Positions 36,522-46,057 of a DNA stretch of 58,398 nucleotides are shown here, piece by piece. A program made the position numbers and the translations under genes. The notes beneath the pieces are model-generated. The model made no database searches, was not told where the DNA came from, and saw only the letters and a program-made list of their open reading frames with translations. The DNA comes from Hirschia sp. (GTDB taxonomy: Bacteria > Pseudomonadota > Alphaproteobacteria > Caulobacterales > Hyphomonadaceae). The stretch is taken from NCBI GenBank assembly GCA_002709235.1, contig PAQI01000028.1, forward strand, positions 1-58,398, given 5' to 3'. Each line of letters starts with the position of its first letter. Position 1 is the stretch's first letter.

Positions 36522-39061
36522 CACTCCACCGTCTCCTCGGCTTCCTCAACCGTCTGTGCGCCATCCACTTCCGCAGCGACCGCAGCGTCGACCTCAAGAT
36601 CATCGCCTTCTGCTTCAGCGTCCTCGGCGTCTTCCTCATCGGTTTTCAATTCGGTTTTCATGTCCTGCATGATGTCACGGCGTGAGAACCCACTCGAAGA
36701 TTTGGACTTATACGCTTCGATCCGTGACGGCGTGATCCGGCGCGGAAAGGCATTGTTCTCGATATTCGTATCAGCCGTCTCCCAATTGGGGTCGACTTCC
36801 GCTGACACCAGGTCCTTGTCCGTCACGATCAGCTTGCGCACATGCTTGGGACTGCGCCGCCAGATCTCTGCCGGGATCACCATGCGCTCGGATGTCTCGT
36901 CCGCATAGGTCAACTCCAGGATGATCGGCATCACCAGGCCACCAATATTGGAAAATTCCAGCACGTAATAGTTCTGGTCTTCCTTGACCGCCCGCTCAAA
37001 CGCCGTGCGCTCCCAGGGCTCCAACCCTTCGATGAAGTCCTTGTACTCGTTCCGCTCCTTGTTGGTGACGGTGTAGATGTCGTTCTCGTCATAGAAATCC
37101 CGCACATCCGGGTTCCGGTCGACCCAGCTTGTCTGGCCCTCTTCTCGATTGAGGCGCGTTCCAACGCGTTCAGGCTTGTCGGCTTCTTCCTGACGGCGGC
37201 GTTCATAATCGACATCCGGGTCCATCGTGTCGATGCGCAGCTTGTAGGCTGCATCCAGCGAGATATCGACATGATCCGTCGTGTAGAACCACCCGCGCCA
37301 GAACCAGTCCAGATCCGTGCCGGAAGCCTCTTCCATGGTGCGGAAGAAATCAGCCGGCGTAGGCCGTTTGAACTTCCAGCGCCTTGCATATTCCTTGAAG
37401 GCAAAATCAAACCGCTCCCGCCCGATCACGGTATCGCGCAGGATATGCAGCGCAGCCGAAGGCTTGGTGTAGGCGTTCGGCCCAAGGCGCAACACGCTAT
37501 CCGATTGGGTCATGATCGGCACCTGGTTTTCCGACTTCATATAGTCGACCACATCGCGCGCAATTCCGCCGGTCCATGGAAAATCGGGGTCCCATTCATA
37601 ACCTGCAAGCGAATCCAGGAATGAGTTCAGTCCTTCATCCATCCATGTCCACTGACGCTCATCGGAATTTACCGTCATCGGAAAGTAGATGTGGCCCACC
37701 TCATGGATCACCACCCCCAGCAGGAAGCGCTTTTCCGCCAGCGTATAGGTGCGCGTTCCGTCTTCCTGCAACGTCGTACGCGGTCCATTGAAGGTGATCA
37801 TGGGATATTCCATGCCACCAACAGGACCATTCACCGATTGCGCCGTCGGATAGGGATAGTCAAAGCTCATCCGCGAATAGACATCCATGGTGTGCACGAC
37901 CGCCGCGGTGGAATATTTCTCCCACAGCTCGCCACCTTCCTTGGGCCAGAACGACATCGCCATGACCAGCGGATGGCTGGCACCCGGCTGCGAATGCCCC
38001 TGCGCATCCCACATGAACTTGCGCGAGGAAGCCCAGGCAAAGTCGCGCACATTGTCAGCGGAGAAATTCCAGGTCTTTGTGCCCGTTGGGTTTGAGCTTT
38101 CATTGGCCAGCGCTTCTTCGGGCGTCACGATGTAAACGGGTCGGTCTGCATTGCGCGCATCTGACAATCGCGCGCGCTGGGTGGCGGTCAGGACGCTGCT
38201 TGCGTTCTTAAGTTCTCCCGTTGCCGATACGATGTGATCGTTCGGCACGGTGATCGATACATCGTAATCGCCAAATTCCAGCGTGAACTCGCCGCGCCCC
38301 AGAAATTCCTTGTTGTGCCAGCCTTCATAGTCCGAATAGACCGCAAGACGCGGAAACCATTGCGCAATCAGGAAGATATCATTGCCACCTTCGCGCGCGT
38401 CATCGGGAAAATGCTCATACCCTGAACGCGCCCAGACGATATTCTCCTCGACAATCTGATAATCCCAATCGATCGAGAATTTTGTGCTTTGCCCGGGCTT
38501 CAGAGGTGTGGGAAGGTCGATGCGCATCAGCGTGCCGACAATTGTATAGGGCAAGGCACCGCCGCGCCCATCAACAACCGAGGTGATGTTGTGTCCATAG
38601 TCGTGGTCGATCATGGCCTGCTGGCGGGCGACCTCACCAAGGCTCAACTGCGCGGGCTCACCATCGCTACCAGCGCTCATGGCAGGTCCACGGCGGCCAA
38701 CACCGCCAAAATCGGTTGCCATGTTCGCCATGGAATCGCGCCGGAAGATGTTCTGATCCAGTTGCAGCCAGAGATAGCGCAGCGTGTCTGGTGAATTGTT
38801 CTTGTAGGTGATCGTTTCCGAACCGGTCAGCCGTTTGGCGTCCTCGTCCAGCGATACGTCAATGTCGTAATCGACTTCCTGTTGCCAGTACTTGTGTCCG
38901 GGCTCACCCGCTGCATTGCGATACTCATTCGGGGTTGGAAGAACTTCATCAAGCTGACGGAACTTGTCCTGAAAGTCACCCTTGGTCTGTTCAATACCCT
39001 GCGCCATGACCACTGGTGAATTTAAGATGGCTGCGGCAAGCGCGATAGCAATAAATCTCAT
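36521..39061 (-). CDS. M1 family metallopeptidase, secreted
   Basis: From the ATG at 39061, 846 residues begin with a signal peptide (MRFIAIALAAAILNSPVVMA). A gluzincin domain has the GMEN-like GGMEYPMI and the zinc motif HEVGH with the third ligand Glu in WTWMDEGLNSFLD. A C-terminal non-catalytic region follows, and the tail is strongly acidic (EEDAEDAEAEGDD). This belongs to the large M1 peptidases exported in alphaproteobacteria. Peptide substrates are unknown. Confidence 0.92.
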   Translation of the reverse strand: MRFIAIALAAAILNSPVVMAQGIEQTKGDFQDKFRQLDEVLPTPNEYRNAAGEPGHKYWQQEVDYDIDVSLDEDAKRLTGSETITYKNNSPDTLRYLWLQLDQNIFRRDSMANMATDFGGVGRRGPAMSAGSDGEPAQLSLGEVARQQAMIDHDYGHNITSVVDGRGGALPYTIVGTLMRIDLPTPLKPGQSTKFSIDWDYQIVEENIVWARSGYEHFPDDAREGGNDIFLIAQWFPRLAVYSDYEGWHNKEFLGRGEFTLEFGDYDVSITVPNDHIVSATGELKNASSVLTATQRARLSDARNADRPVYIVTPEEALANESSNPTGTKTWNFSADNVRDFAWASSRKFMWDAQGHSQPGASHPLVMAMSFWPKEGGELWEKYSTAAVVHTMDVYSRMSFDYPYPTAQSVNGPVGGMEYPMITFNGPRTTLQEDGTRTYTLAEKRFLLGVVIHEVGHIYFPMTVNSDERQWTWMDEGLNSFLDSLAGYEWDPDFPWTGGIARDVVDYMKSENQVPIMTQSDSVLRLGPNAYTKPSAALHILRDTVIGRERFDFAFKEYARRWKFKRPTPADFFRTMEEASGTDLDWFWRGWFYTTDHVDISLDAAYKLRIDTMDPDVDYERRRQEEADKPERVGTRLNREEGQTSWVDRNPDVRDFYDENDIYTVTNKERNEYKDFIEGLEPWERTAFERAVKEDQNYYVLEFSNIGGLVMPIILELTYADETSERMVIPAEIWRRSPKHVRKLIVTDKDLVSAEVDPNWETADTNIENNAFPRRITPSRIEAYKSKSSSGFSRRDIMQDMKTELKTDEEDAEDAEAEGDDLEVDAAVAAEVDGAQTVEEAEETVE

Positions 39062-39311
39062 AAGGCCCCTCAGAACACGGAAAATCGCGACACTCGTTAG
39101 CAAGACATTCTGATAATTGCGAGTGTTGGGGTGAGTTTCATGTGTATTTTGCCGCTACACACTAATTCTTGACCCTCAGATGACCAATAATGCTCAAAAC
39201 TGCGATGCGTCATTCTCGTATTCAGTGAACCAGTTTCAACTCTTTGGAGAAAGGGTGGGATAGTTAGATAATTGTCCTACCCCACTCTGTTTGGGGGCAT
39301 TCTCTTCGGCG

Positions 39312-40022
39312 ATGATACAAATCCGAACACAATTGCAACGAAGCGCCCAACAGGGCTGGTGGCACGTCAGAGAGTTGTTTGAGGCAGCGCTGAGAGATGC
39401 CGGACTGTCGGTCCTGCCGCGAATGGCACCCTTCTTTCCGTATCGCCGTACACTGGTTGTCAGGCATTTGCGGCGGGCAGAAGCCATTGCACGCCGAATT
39501 TTGGTGCTTCTGGCATGCGCCATGGAACTGACATCGCCAACCAGGCGGACTCATAAGACAGAACCGTCCCGATCTTCAGCAAAAATTGATGAGCCCGCCT
39601 GCAAACCGCAGCGTGTGCCCGGCTTTCGCCTGACAGAACCCTGGCCCAGCACCACGCCCTATCATTTGCGCCAACCTGTAGGATGCGCTGGCCCCATGAT
39701 CCGCTTCTTTGATCGTGACGGTTTCCTGTCTGGGCCACCACCAAAACCAGCACGCATCGTCCTGGAAGGCCAATCCCTTTTGCGCCGGTTGCAGGCGCTC
39801 GATGCTGTGCTGAAATCACCAGATGCAACTGCCCGGCGCATGGCCCGCTGGCTGGCCAAAAGACGCCGCGGCATTCGCCCGACCCCCTTGCGGATCGGCG
39901 CACCGTCCGGTCGCGACAAGCTTTGGCGCAGGAATCCCATGCAGGATCCCCTCTACAATTATCACTATCTGGCGCGTGAACTGCTGGATCGACATGACAG
40001 TCGCCTCGTCAGGCCACCCTGA
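39312..40022 (+). CDS. Conserved hypothetical basic protein
   Basis: I do not recognise a family, though the wording ARRILVLLACAMEL and LLRRLQALDAVLKSPD is familiar from Hyphomonadaceae hypotheticals (recall, unverified). From the ATG at 39312 it is 236 residues, basic, with an N-terminal helix (FEAALRDAGLS), the linker RRTHKTEPSRSS, PGFRLTEP and a helix-rich basic end (ATARRMARWLAKRRRGIRP). Only helices are apparent, no signal peptide. It converges on nadE with 65 bases between. Confidence 0.6.
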   Translation: MIQIRTQLQRSAQQGWWHVRELFEAALRDAGLSVLPRMAPFFPYRRTLVVRHLRRAEAIARRILVLLACAMELTSPTRRTHKTEPSRSSAKIDEPACKPQRVPGFRLTEPWPSTTPYHLRQPVGCAGPMIRFFDRDGFLSGPPPKPARIVLEGQSLLRRLQALDAVLKSPDATARRMARWLAKRRRGIRPTPLRIGAPSGRDKLWRRNPMQDPLYNYHYLARELLDRHDSRLVRPP

Positions 40023-40087
40023 CACCTACCAGCAATCACGCCTTGCGCTCCATCCCCTCAATGGGGACTGGAGTCACAATTGCTGGA

Positions 40088-41749
40088 TCAACCCTCGCGG
40101 AAACGATTGATAAGCGGATAGCGACGTCCTCGCCCGAAATTGTGAGAGCCTGTCTTCACGCCAGGAGGTGCCTGACGTCGTTTGTATTCATTGTTGTGAA
40201 CCAGGCGCTCCATCTTTCTTACGACGGCCGGATCATGACCGCGCGCCGCAATCTGTTCCAGGGTTTCTTCTTTTTCGATCAGGCCGAACAGAATATCATC
40301 GAGGACAGGATAAGGCGGCAGGCTGTCTTCATCCTTCTGGTCTTCACGAAGTTCAGCCGATGGCGGTTTGCTGATGATATTGGCAGGAATAACCTCGCCG
40401 CCAGGTCCAAGCGCACCGCGTGGCGTTTGAGTGTTGCGCCATTCAGCCAGTTCGAACACCTTGGTCTTGTAGATATCCTTGAGAGGATTGTATCCCCCGC
40501 ACATATCACCATAGAGCGTGGCGTAGCCAACGGCCATTTCGGACCTGTTTCCGGTTGTCACAACCATATGGCCAAACTTGTTGGACAGCGCCATGAGTGT
40601 CACGCCGCGAATGCGGGACTGAATGTTTTCTTCAGTCGTGTCCGGCGTGGTTTCTCCGAACGTGTCAGACAACATGGCCTCGAAAGCGTGTACTCCGGGC
40701 GTTATTGGAATTGTGTCATACCGCACACCAAGCGCCTGAGCGCATGCCTCGGCATCCGTCAGGCTGTCTCGCGATGTATAACGAGACGGCATCATGACAC
40801 ACCAGACATTCTCGGCCCCCAGCGCATCAACGGCCATCGCGGCCACGACTGCACTGTCTATTCCGCCGGAAAGCCCGATCAACACGCCCGGAAACCCGGT
40901 CTTGCGAACATAGTCTCCCAATGCGGTGACAGCACCCCGCCAGATCTCTTCATGATCAGTGGTCAGCGCGTGACGCTCAGCTTCCACGCACATCATGCCA
41001 TTCGGCGTGCGATCCCATATCGACAGCGAATAGGATTCTTCGAAATCGGGCAATTGCTGCACCTGCCGCCCGCGTCCATCGACCGCAAAGGAGGCCCCAT
41101 CAAACACCAGCTCATCCTGCCCGCCGACCTGGTTGACCCAGACATAGGGCAGCATGATGTCGGACCATTGATCGAACGCTTCCTTGCGCGCTCCCCGCTT
41201 GCCGACTCGCCAGGGCGATCCATTGGGACTGATCAGGATCTCGGTCCCAAGTCCCTTGAGATGACTGGGCACGGTCTCAAGCCAGATGTCTTCGCAAATC
41301 GGAACCCCGATCGTGAACCCCCTGAACCCGATCGGCTCAGGTTTTGGGCCAGGTTTGAAGGTGCGGATCTCGTCAAACACAGTGTAATTGGGCAGCTCGT
41401 GCTTGTGCCGGATCGCCTTGATCTCACCATCCGCCAGGAGTGCGACCGAATTATATGGCAGTCGTTCCCCGTCTTCCCAGACAGGCAGACCCACAAGAAT
41501 GCCGGGGCCGTTCTTCTTGGTTCTGGACGCAATGTGGTGGAGCGCGTCCATACAGGCTTTCGTAAGTGCTGGCTTCAGAACCAGGTCTTCGGGCGGATAG
41601 CCGCACAGGAACAATTCAGGCAGCACGACAATGTCGGCAGCCATGCCGGCACCTTCAGCAAGCGCTTCAAGGGCCTTCTCGGTGTTACCGGCGACATCAC
41701 CGACACACGCGTTCAACTGGGCGGAGAGGATGGATAATTGATCATTCAT
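40088..41749 (-). CDS. nadE: Glutamine-dependent NAD+ synthetase
   Basis: From the ATG at 41749 this is 553 residues. The N-terminal nitrilase-like glutaminase domain carries Glu (VVLPELFLCGYPP), Lys (HELPNYTVFDE) and Cys (VPICEDIW). The C-terminal ATP-pyrophosphatase has SGGIDSAVVAAMA, and ends with the family's KTGSHNFGRGRRYPLINRF. It converts nicotinate adenine dinucleotide to NAD+. A long frame on the opposite strand is a shadow. Confidence 0.95.
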   Translation of the reverse strand: MNDQLSILSAQLNACVGDVAGNTEKALEALAEGAGMAADIVVLPELFLCGYPPEDLVLKPALTKACMDALHHIASRTKKNGPGILVGLPVWEDGERLPYNSVALLADGEIKAIRHKHELPNYTVFDEIRTFKPGPKPEPIGFRGFTIGVPICEDIWLETVPSHLKGLGTEILISPNGSPWRVGKRGARKEAFDQWSDIMLPYVWVNQVGGQDELVFDGASFAVDGRGRQVQQLPDFEESYSLSIWDRTPNGMMCVEAERHALTTDHEEIWRGAVTALGDYVRKTGFPGVLIGLSGGIDSAVVAAMAVDALGAENVWCVMMPSRYTSRDSLTDAEACAQALGVRYDTIPITPGVHAFEAMLSDTFGETTPDTTEENIQSRIRGVTLMALSNKFGHMVVTTGNRSEMAVGYATLYGDMCGGYNPLKDIYKTKVFELAEWRNTQTPRGALGPGGEVIPANIISKPPSAELREDQKDEDSLPPYPVLDDILFGLIEKEETLEQIAARGHDPAVVRKMERLVHNNEYKRRQAPPGVKTGSHNFGRGRRYPLINRFREG

Positions 41750-41803
41750 GGATGCAGACTTAAGCCGCATCGTCACCACGGGCAATCATGAATTTCAACT
41801 CGG

Positions 41804-42970
41804 TCAGGCCGCAGATTTCTCTCGTGCACGCACGACCCGTACACAACTGTGAGAAGGCTGGATCGTCCCCATGCGCATGAGCGTCGAAATAAAGGTATCC
41901 GTCAGCGACTGTCCGGCCGCAAGGAGGAGCGTCCCATTCGCGTCCCGAAGGTCTTCAATCAGCACATCGCCTCTACGCAGTTCGCGAATGAACAGGTTCA
42001 GCGCAGTGGTTGCTGCATCGGCTTTGGGGTCGCGATCAAGAACGGTCCGCAATGCAGAGAGCAATGCCATGTCGTAATCCGTCCCGCTTGACTCCAGAGC
42101 ATCAAAGGCTGCTTTCAGGTCGGTTGAATCGGCGGGATCCATCCGCACTGAAAGATCTATGAGGATCTGAAGCAAACGTGCCTCCAATCCGCGTTTTGCA
42201 TCCGGCATGCTGGAAATGAAATGAGTGTTGCTCATCAGGATAAGCTGCGAAACGGATTTCAATCTGGGAATGGCGCTCAGCATATTCACCATGGTGCGAT
42301 TGGCATCCACCAGCTTGACAAGCTCATCCTTGGTCAAGGCTTGTCCAGAGTTCTTCCGCGCCACCAGTTGCGGCGACATTCTGGTTTCGCTGATTGGCCA
42401 CAACATCGAGGCGACCTTGAGATCCCATATCTCCTTTAAGTCCATCGACAGGGCAGCCTGCCGCGCCCATCTTTGAACGAGCCGTGAACGAGCATAAGCC
42501 TGCGGATAGGTCACGGACAACATGTCCGACATCAGCTTCACGCTCCCCATGAGCGTATCTTCCCGAATTTTACGATCCTCCAGGATCTTCAGGTGCGCTG
42601 CATGCGCCTCATCGATCTTCTCAAGAAGGGTCTCGGTTGGACATGGCTTGGTGAGGAAACAAAATACATTCCCCTCATTCACGGCACGCGCAGCTGTGGC
42701 TTGATCGCTGTTTCCCGTGAACATGACCCGAATCGTGTCGGGAAAACTTTCCTTCACCTTCTGAAGCAAGGCGACACCGTCAATGCGCGGCATGTTGTTG
42801 TCAACGACAACCACGCTGAATGGTCCGGACTTGTCGAGCATGCGCAACCCCTCTACGGCAGAAGTCGCTGTGCGCATGTCGATGGTATTCCGGATCGACC
42901 GCCTGAGTGCTTTCAACAGGTTCTCGTCATCATCGACGAACAAGACGCGTTTGAGGTTCTGTGGCATCAT
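41804..42970 (-). CDS. REC response regulator with degenerate HD-like output domain
   Basis: A 388-residue protein. The REC domain (residues 8-125) has the acidic pair in FVDDDENL, phospho-acceptor Asp57 and the Lys in FLTKPCP. The C-terminal helical region from about 140 (PQAYARSRLVQRWARQAAL, RTMVNMLSAIPRLKSVSQLI) looks like an HD-GYP-type domain, but no HD pair or GYP motif is present, so phosphodiesterase activity is unlikely. It overlaps the REC-HDOD gene by ATGA and is the last gene of the operon. The degenerate HD-GYP protein HnoD in Shewanella is a rough parallel (recall). Confidence 0.8.
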   Translation of the reverse strand: MMPQNLKRVLFVDDDENLLKALRRSIRNTIDMRTATSAVEGLRMLDKSGPFSVVVVDNNMPRIDGVALLQKVKESFPDTIRVMFTGNSDQATAARAVNEGNVFCFLTKPCPTETLLEKIDEAHAAHLKILEDRKIREDTLMGSVKLMSDMLSVTYPQAYARSRLVQRWARQAALSMDLKEIWDLKVASMLWPISETRMSPQLVARKNSGQALTKDELVKLVDANRTMVNMLSAIPRLKSVSQLILMSNTHFISSMPDAKRGLEARLLQILIDLSVRMDPADSTDLKAAFDALESSGTDYDMALLSALRTVLDRDPKADAATTALNLFIRELRRGDVLIEDLRDANGTLLLAAGQSLTDTFISTLMRMGTIQPSHSCVRVVRAREKSAA

Positions 42971-43992
42971 GCAGCCCGCCTGTTCTCGAACAATACGGCT
43001 CCCAGTTCACGCGCGCGGGCATCGCCCTGCGCTGGGAGATCTGGTGACTTGCTCAGCATTTCCAGACTGTCAGTCGTGCGATGTGGCAAGCCATAGATAC
43101 ACGAGATATAGCTCGATGCAGCCACCATATGCTTGTTCTCGAACATACCGGATGCAGCGGGCATACCGGCCGCTATCACATCCCCAACCCATGATAGCAA
43201 TCCGATCGCGTAAGCATCCTCGCAATCCTTGTCAGCGGCTCCATTGAGTCTGGATAGATCGAATGTCCGTCGCGCAGTCACAACCGCATGACCGCTGAGT
43301 TCATCCAATATTTGCCCGACATTTTCATCCATCGTCACAGAGACCAGCTTGTTCTGCTCCCAGATCGACCGAATGACGTCCTTGCCCAGTAGTTTGACAC
43401 CTGCCGCGATGGAAAGCGTATCGGCCGGCCGACCGAAATAGGATGAGTTTGCCAGTTGCAGGACCCGGATAGCCAGGGCTGGTTCACTGGCCACGATATT
43501 GATGAGATCAGCCAGAGACGCCTTTTGTCCGGTAGCCTCGGCTAATGCGATATTCACGCGCTGGGACACGGGCAAGGATGTGAGATTGGAAATCAGTTTC
43601 CGCTGTGCCGCGAACAACAGATCGCTTCCCAGAAGATAGGCTTGGGTGATGGCACGTACGAGAAGACGGTCGTCACATGGTTTGGAAAAGAACTGATGGC
43701 TTGTACCGACTGTATTGAATGTCAGCTGCCTGTCAGCCTCCCCTGACAAGACAAGGCGCAGCTCTGCGCGCTGCATCCTGGCGGCCTGTGACAGGAGGTT
43801 ACCACCATCTACCGATGGCATCCGCATGTCAGTGACGATAGCATAAGGATCATTGTCCTGGAGCCAGTTCACGGCTTCCTGACCACCGCCCACAAATTCC
43901 AGATTCCAGATATCTCTCTGCGCACGAAACAGGCGCTGAAGCCCACGCAGGATGTTGGGTTCATCATCCACAAACAGGATTGTCGGTTTCAT
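42967..43992 (-). CDS. REC-HDOD response regulator
   Basis: Start chosen at the ATG at 43992, nine bases beyond an AGGGAGG; the ATG at 44001 touches that site. The protein is 341 residues. The REC domain carries Asp55 as acceptor (D58 from the longer start) and the Lys in FFSKPCDD. From about 120, LISNLTSLPVSQRVNIALAE and ASEPALAIRVLQLANSSYFG form an HDOD domain, a relative of HD-GYP without catalytic residues that usually serves in regulation. It lies 18 bases after the kinase stop and overlaps the following REC gene. Confidence 0.9.
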   Translation of the reverse strand: MKPTILFVDDEPNILRGLQRLFRAQRDIWNLEFVGGGQEAVNWLQDNDPYAIVTDMRMPSVDGGNLLSQAARMQRAELRLVLSGEADRQLTFNTVGTSHQFFSKPCDDRLLVRAITQAYLLGSDLLFAAQRKLISNLTSLPVSQRVNIALAEATGQKASLADLINIVASEPALAIRVLQLANSSYFGRPADTLSIAAGVKLLGKDVIRSIWEQNKLVSVTMDENVGQILDELSGHAVVTARRTFDLSRLNGAADKDCEDAYAIGLLSWVGDVIAAGMPAASGMFENKHMVAASSYISCIYGLPHRTTDSLEMLSKSPDLPAQGDARARELGAVLFENRRAA

Positions 43993-44010
43993 GTTCGCCA
44001 TCCTCCCTTG

Positions 44011-45390
44011 TTATGAATTGGCATATCTGTCCGCCATGGCATCTGGCGTGGCGGGAATGCGAAGCGTGAACATCGTTCCCTGTCCTGGCTCTGATGAGCA
44101 CAGGATTTCGCCATGATGCTTCTGACGGATTATGTTGTAGGAAATCGCAAGTCCCTGGCCGCTGCCCTTGCCAACATCCTTGGTTGTGAAGAACGGGTCG
44201 AACATGCGTTCCTGAACATCTGCTGACATTCCGCATCCAGTGTCGGAAATACAGATATTGATCCACCCATTCTCTTCGTGGGTTACGATGTGAATGCGTC
44301 CAAGTTCACTGTCACCTTTTTCGGCAATGGCGTCGGCTGCGTTGACGATCATATTGAGGATGACCTGGTTGAGATCTCCAGGACTACAAGGAGCAAGCGG
44401 GAGTCCGGGAGCCAGATCCAGATCTATTTCAGCAACATATTTCCATTGATTACGTGTCACCGTGACTGTCGTCTCGATGGCTTCATTCAGATCGACAGTG
44501 TTATGGCCGTCATTTCCGGGATGGGAGAATTCCTTGATCGCCTTCACAATGCGCGCAACCTGTTCCAACCCATGAAGGGATTGTTCGATTGCTTCAGGAA
44601 TCTCAGCGACAAGAAATTCGGTATCAGCCTCCGCACAGGCTGAAAGCAGATCGGCAGAGGCATGATCAGGTGTGATTTTCTCAAGAACGGATGAGATGTC
44701 ACTAAGACCGTCTTTGAGAAATCTCAGATTATCGCCAACATACTGGATCGGTGTGTTGATCTCATGCGCGACCCCGGATGCCAGTGTGCCCAGCGCTTCC
44801 ATTTTCTGAGCCTGGCTCAATTCCTTTTCCAGGTTCGCGCGTTTGGCCTCATCACGTCGGCGTCGCGTGATGTCCGAGATTATCCAGCAAGTCCATCGAC
44901 GACCATCCCGGCGCTCAATAGCCGTGACGCCACATTCGAAAGGAAAACGAGATCCCCCAATCTTCGTCGCTTCACCCTCAAATGTGATCTCTTCGCCGGC
45001 GTGAATGTGAAACTGCTTTTTCAGGAGCCGCGCAATGGTTTCCGAGCGCTCAAACAGGTTGAGAACACAAAGGTCAAGCAAACCGTCATCGGTCAGTTCG
45101 AACAGATCATTGGCGGCGCGATTGGATTGAACCACCTTCATGTTTTCATTGACCAGAAAAATGGCGGCAACCGTATGATCGAGAATGGTGTTCAGTTGCT
45201 GGCGTTGGCCCTCAAGGTTTTCGGCCACCTTTTCCAATGCCTTGTTCGCTGCATAGAGCCGCCTGCTCTTGTCTTCCAGAAGACGCTCGGCTTCGATTCT
45301 TGCTCGGGTTTCGCGCGCCAGGCGCTTCTCGAGAGAGTCATAACTCAGGCTGCTTGCGCCTGCCGACGTCGTAAGACAAATCGTTGCCAT
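44011..45390 (-). CDS. PAS sensor histidine kinase
   Basis: A 459-residue soluble kinase with no membrane segment. Residues 17-70 form a coiled coil (LEKRLARETRARIEAERLL), 70-180 a PAS domain (AAIFLVNENMKVVQSN), then HisKA with phosphoacceptor His209 (GVAHEINTP), an N-box with NMIVNAADAI and a G1 box DTGCGMS. The ATG at 45390 is backed by AAAGGGGG six bases upstream, although it lies 46 bases inside the upstream H-NOX-like gene. Lack of its own sensory transmembrane part suggests that it takes its input from that H-NOX-like protein. Confidence 0.92.
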   Translation of the reverse strand: MATICLTTSAGASSLSYDSLEKRLARETRARIEAERLLEDKSRRLYAANKALEKVAENLEGQRQQLNTILDHTVAAIFLVNENMKVVQSNRAANDLFELTDDGLLDLCVLNLFERSETIARLLKKQFHIHAGEEITFEGEATKIGGSRFPFECGVTAIERRDGRRWTCWIISDITRRRRDEAKRANLEKELSQAQKMEALGTLASGVAHEINTPIQYVGDNLRFLKDGLSDISSVLEKITPDHASADLLSACAEADTEFLVAEIPEAIEQSLHGLEQVARIVKAIKEFSHPGNDGHNTVDLNEAIETTVTVTRNQWKYVAEIDLDLAPGLPLAPCSPGDLNQVILNMIVNAADAIAEKGDSELGRIHIVTHEENGWINICISDTGCGMSADVQERMFDPFFTTKDVGKGSGQGLAISYNIIRQKHHGEILCSSEPGQGTMFTLRIPATPDAMADRYANS

Positions 45391-45902
45391 TGCGTGCCCC
45401 CTTTCAGAATTGGACTGTTTTCAACATCGACATCCGCCTCGTAATATTCGAGGACGCCCAGAACACCTCCCAGAAGGATTCCTGAAAATTCCGGCTCCAT
45501 GTCGCAATCGATCTGCAGCGTCTGTGCATCAATATGACTGGCCTGAAAGACCGGAAGGTCTTCATCCCTGAACAGCTTTCTTGCTTCATGCTGAAGGCGG
45601 TTCTGGGTTGCGCACAAAAAGGCGAAGGGCTCTGAACTGCTCTTGAAATGGTGGGAATATCTTCCCGCAAGATTCGAGACAATGAACCTGCCCAGGTCCA
45701 AATAGAGTTCACTATGTGTACGCCCTGTTCGTTCGGCAAGTTCGTTGATCAGAGCCTTCATTTCAAAGGACGGATAGGAACCAAAAGCGGTATATGCTCC
45801 GCCTGTACTGGTCGGAACCGCAGACAGAACATCTTCTGTGAAGTCGAACGAATATTCTTCGTCCAACATTGAAGCAAAACCTGTAAAAGCCAGTCCCAGC
45901 AT
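45345..45902 (-). CDS. H-NOX-like (heme NO-binding) protein
   Basis: A 185-residue protein with the HNOB fold pattern: MLGLAFTGFASMLDEEY, TGGAYTAFGSYPSFEMKALI, LYLDLGRFIVSNLAGRYSHHF and QHEARKLFRDEDLPVF. His105 aligns with the proximal heme ligand of H-NOX proteins. The YxSxR motif that holds the heme propionates is missing (the region reads CDMEP), so heme binding is uncertain. H-NOX proteins sense NO and control an adjacent kinase, and here the kinase gene overlaps by 46 bases. First gene of the operon. Confidence 0.82.
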   Translation of the reverse strand: MLGLAFTGFASMLDEEYSFDFTEDVLSAVPTSTGGAYTAFGSYPSFEMKALINELAERTGRTHSELYLDLGRFIVSNLAGRYSHHFKSSSEPFAFLCATQNRLQHEARKLFRDEDLPVFQASHIDAQTLQIDCDMEPEFSGILLGGVLGVLEYYEADVDVENSPILKGGTQWQRFVLRRRQAQAA

Positions 45903-46057
45903 ATGAATACTCTCAAGCAGATCATTCTTTCATTAATCCGGCGAACAACTGCAAAGTAATGATTATTCACCTGACAGGTTATCCCTAAATGAGGACATCA
46001 TGAGAGCTGCATCTGTGGTTTGCTGAGATGTAATGATTGCCGACAGGGTAAACGAAA
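45903..46057. promoter_or_regulatory. Divergent promoter region of the H-NOX-like operon
   Basis: About 155 bases separate the H-NOX-like operon from the divergent REC-kinase gene, so both promoters lie here. No clear inverted repeat or sigma-54 pattern was found. Confidence 0.5.

Noticed and set aside
40043-41737. Open frame of 564 codons on the plus strand
   Set aside because: It is antisense to nadE, whose motifs are complete. The translated product has no recognisable domain and is a shadow of high-GC codon bias.
41804-44001. HD-type domains considered as active cyclic-di-GMP phosphodiesterases
   Set aside because: Neither protein has the HD pair or GYP motif; one is HDOD and the other is degenerate.
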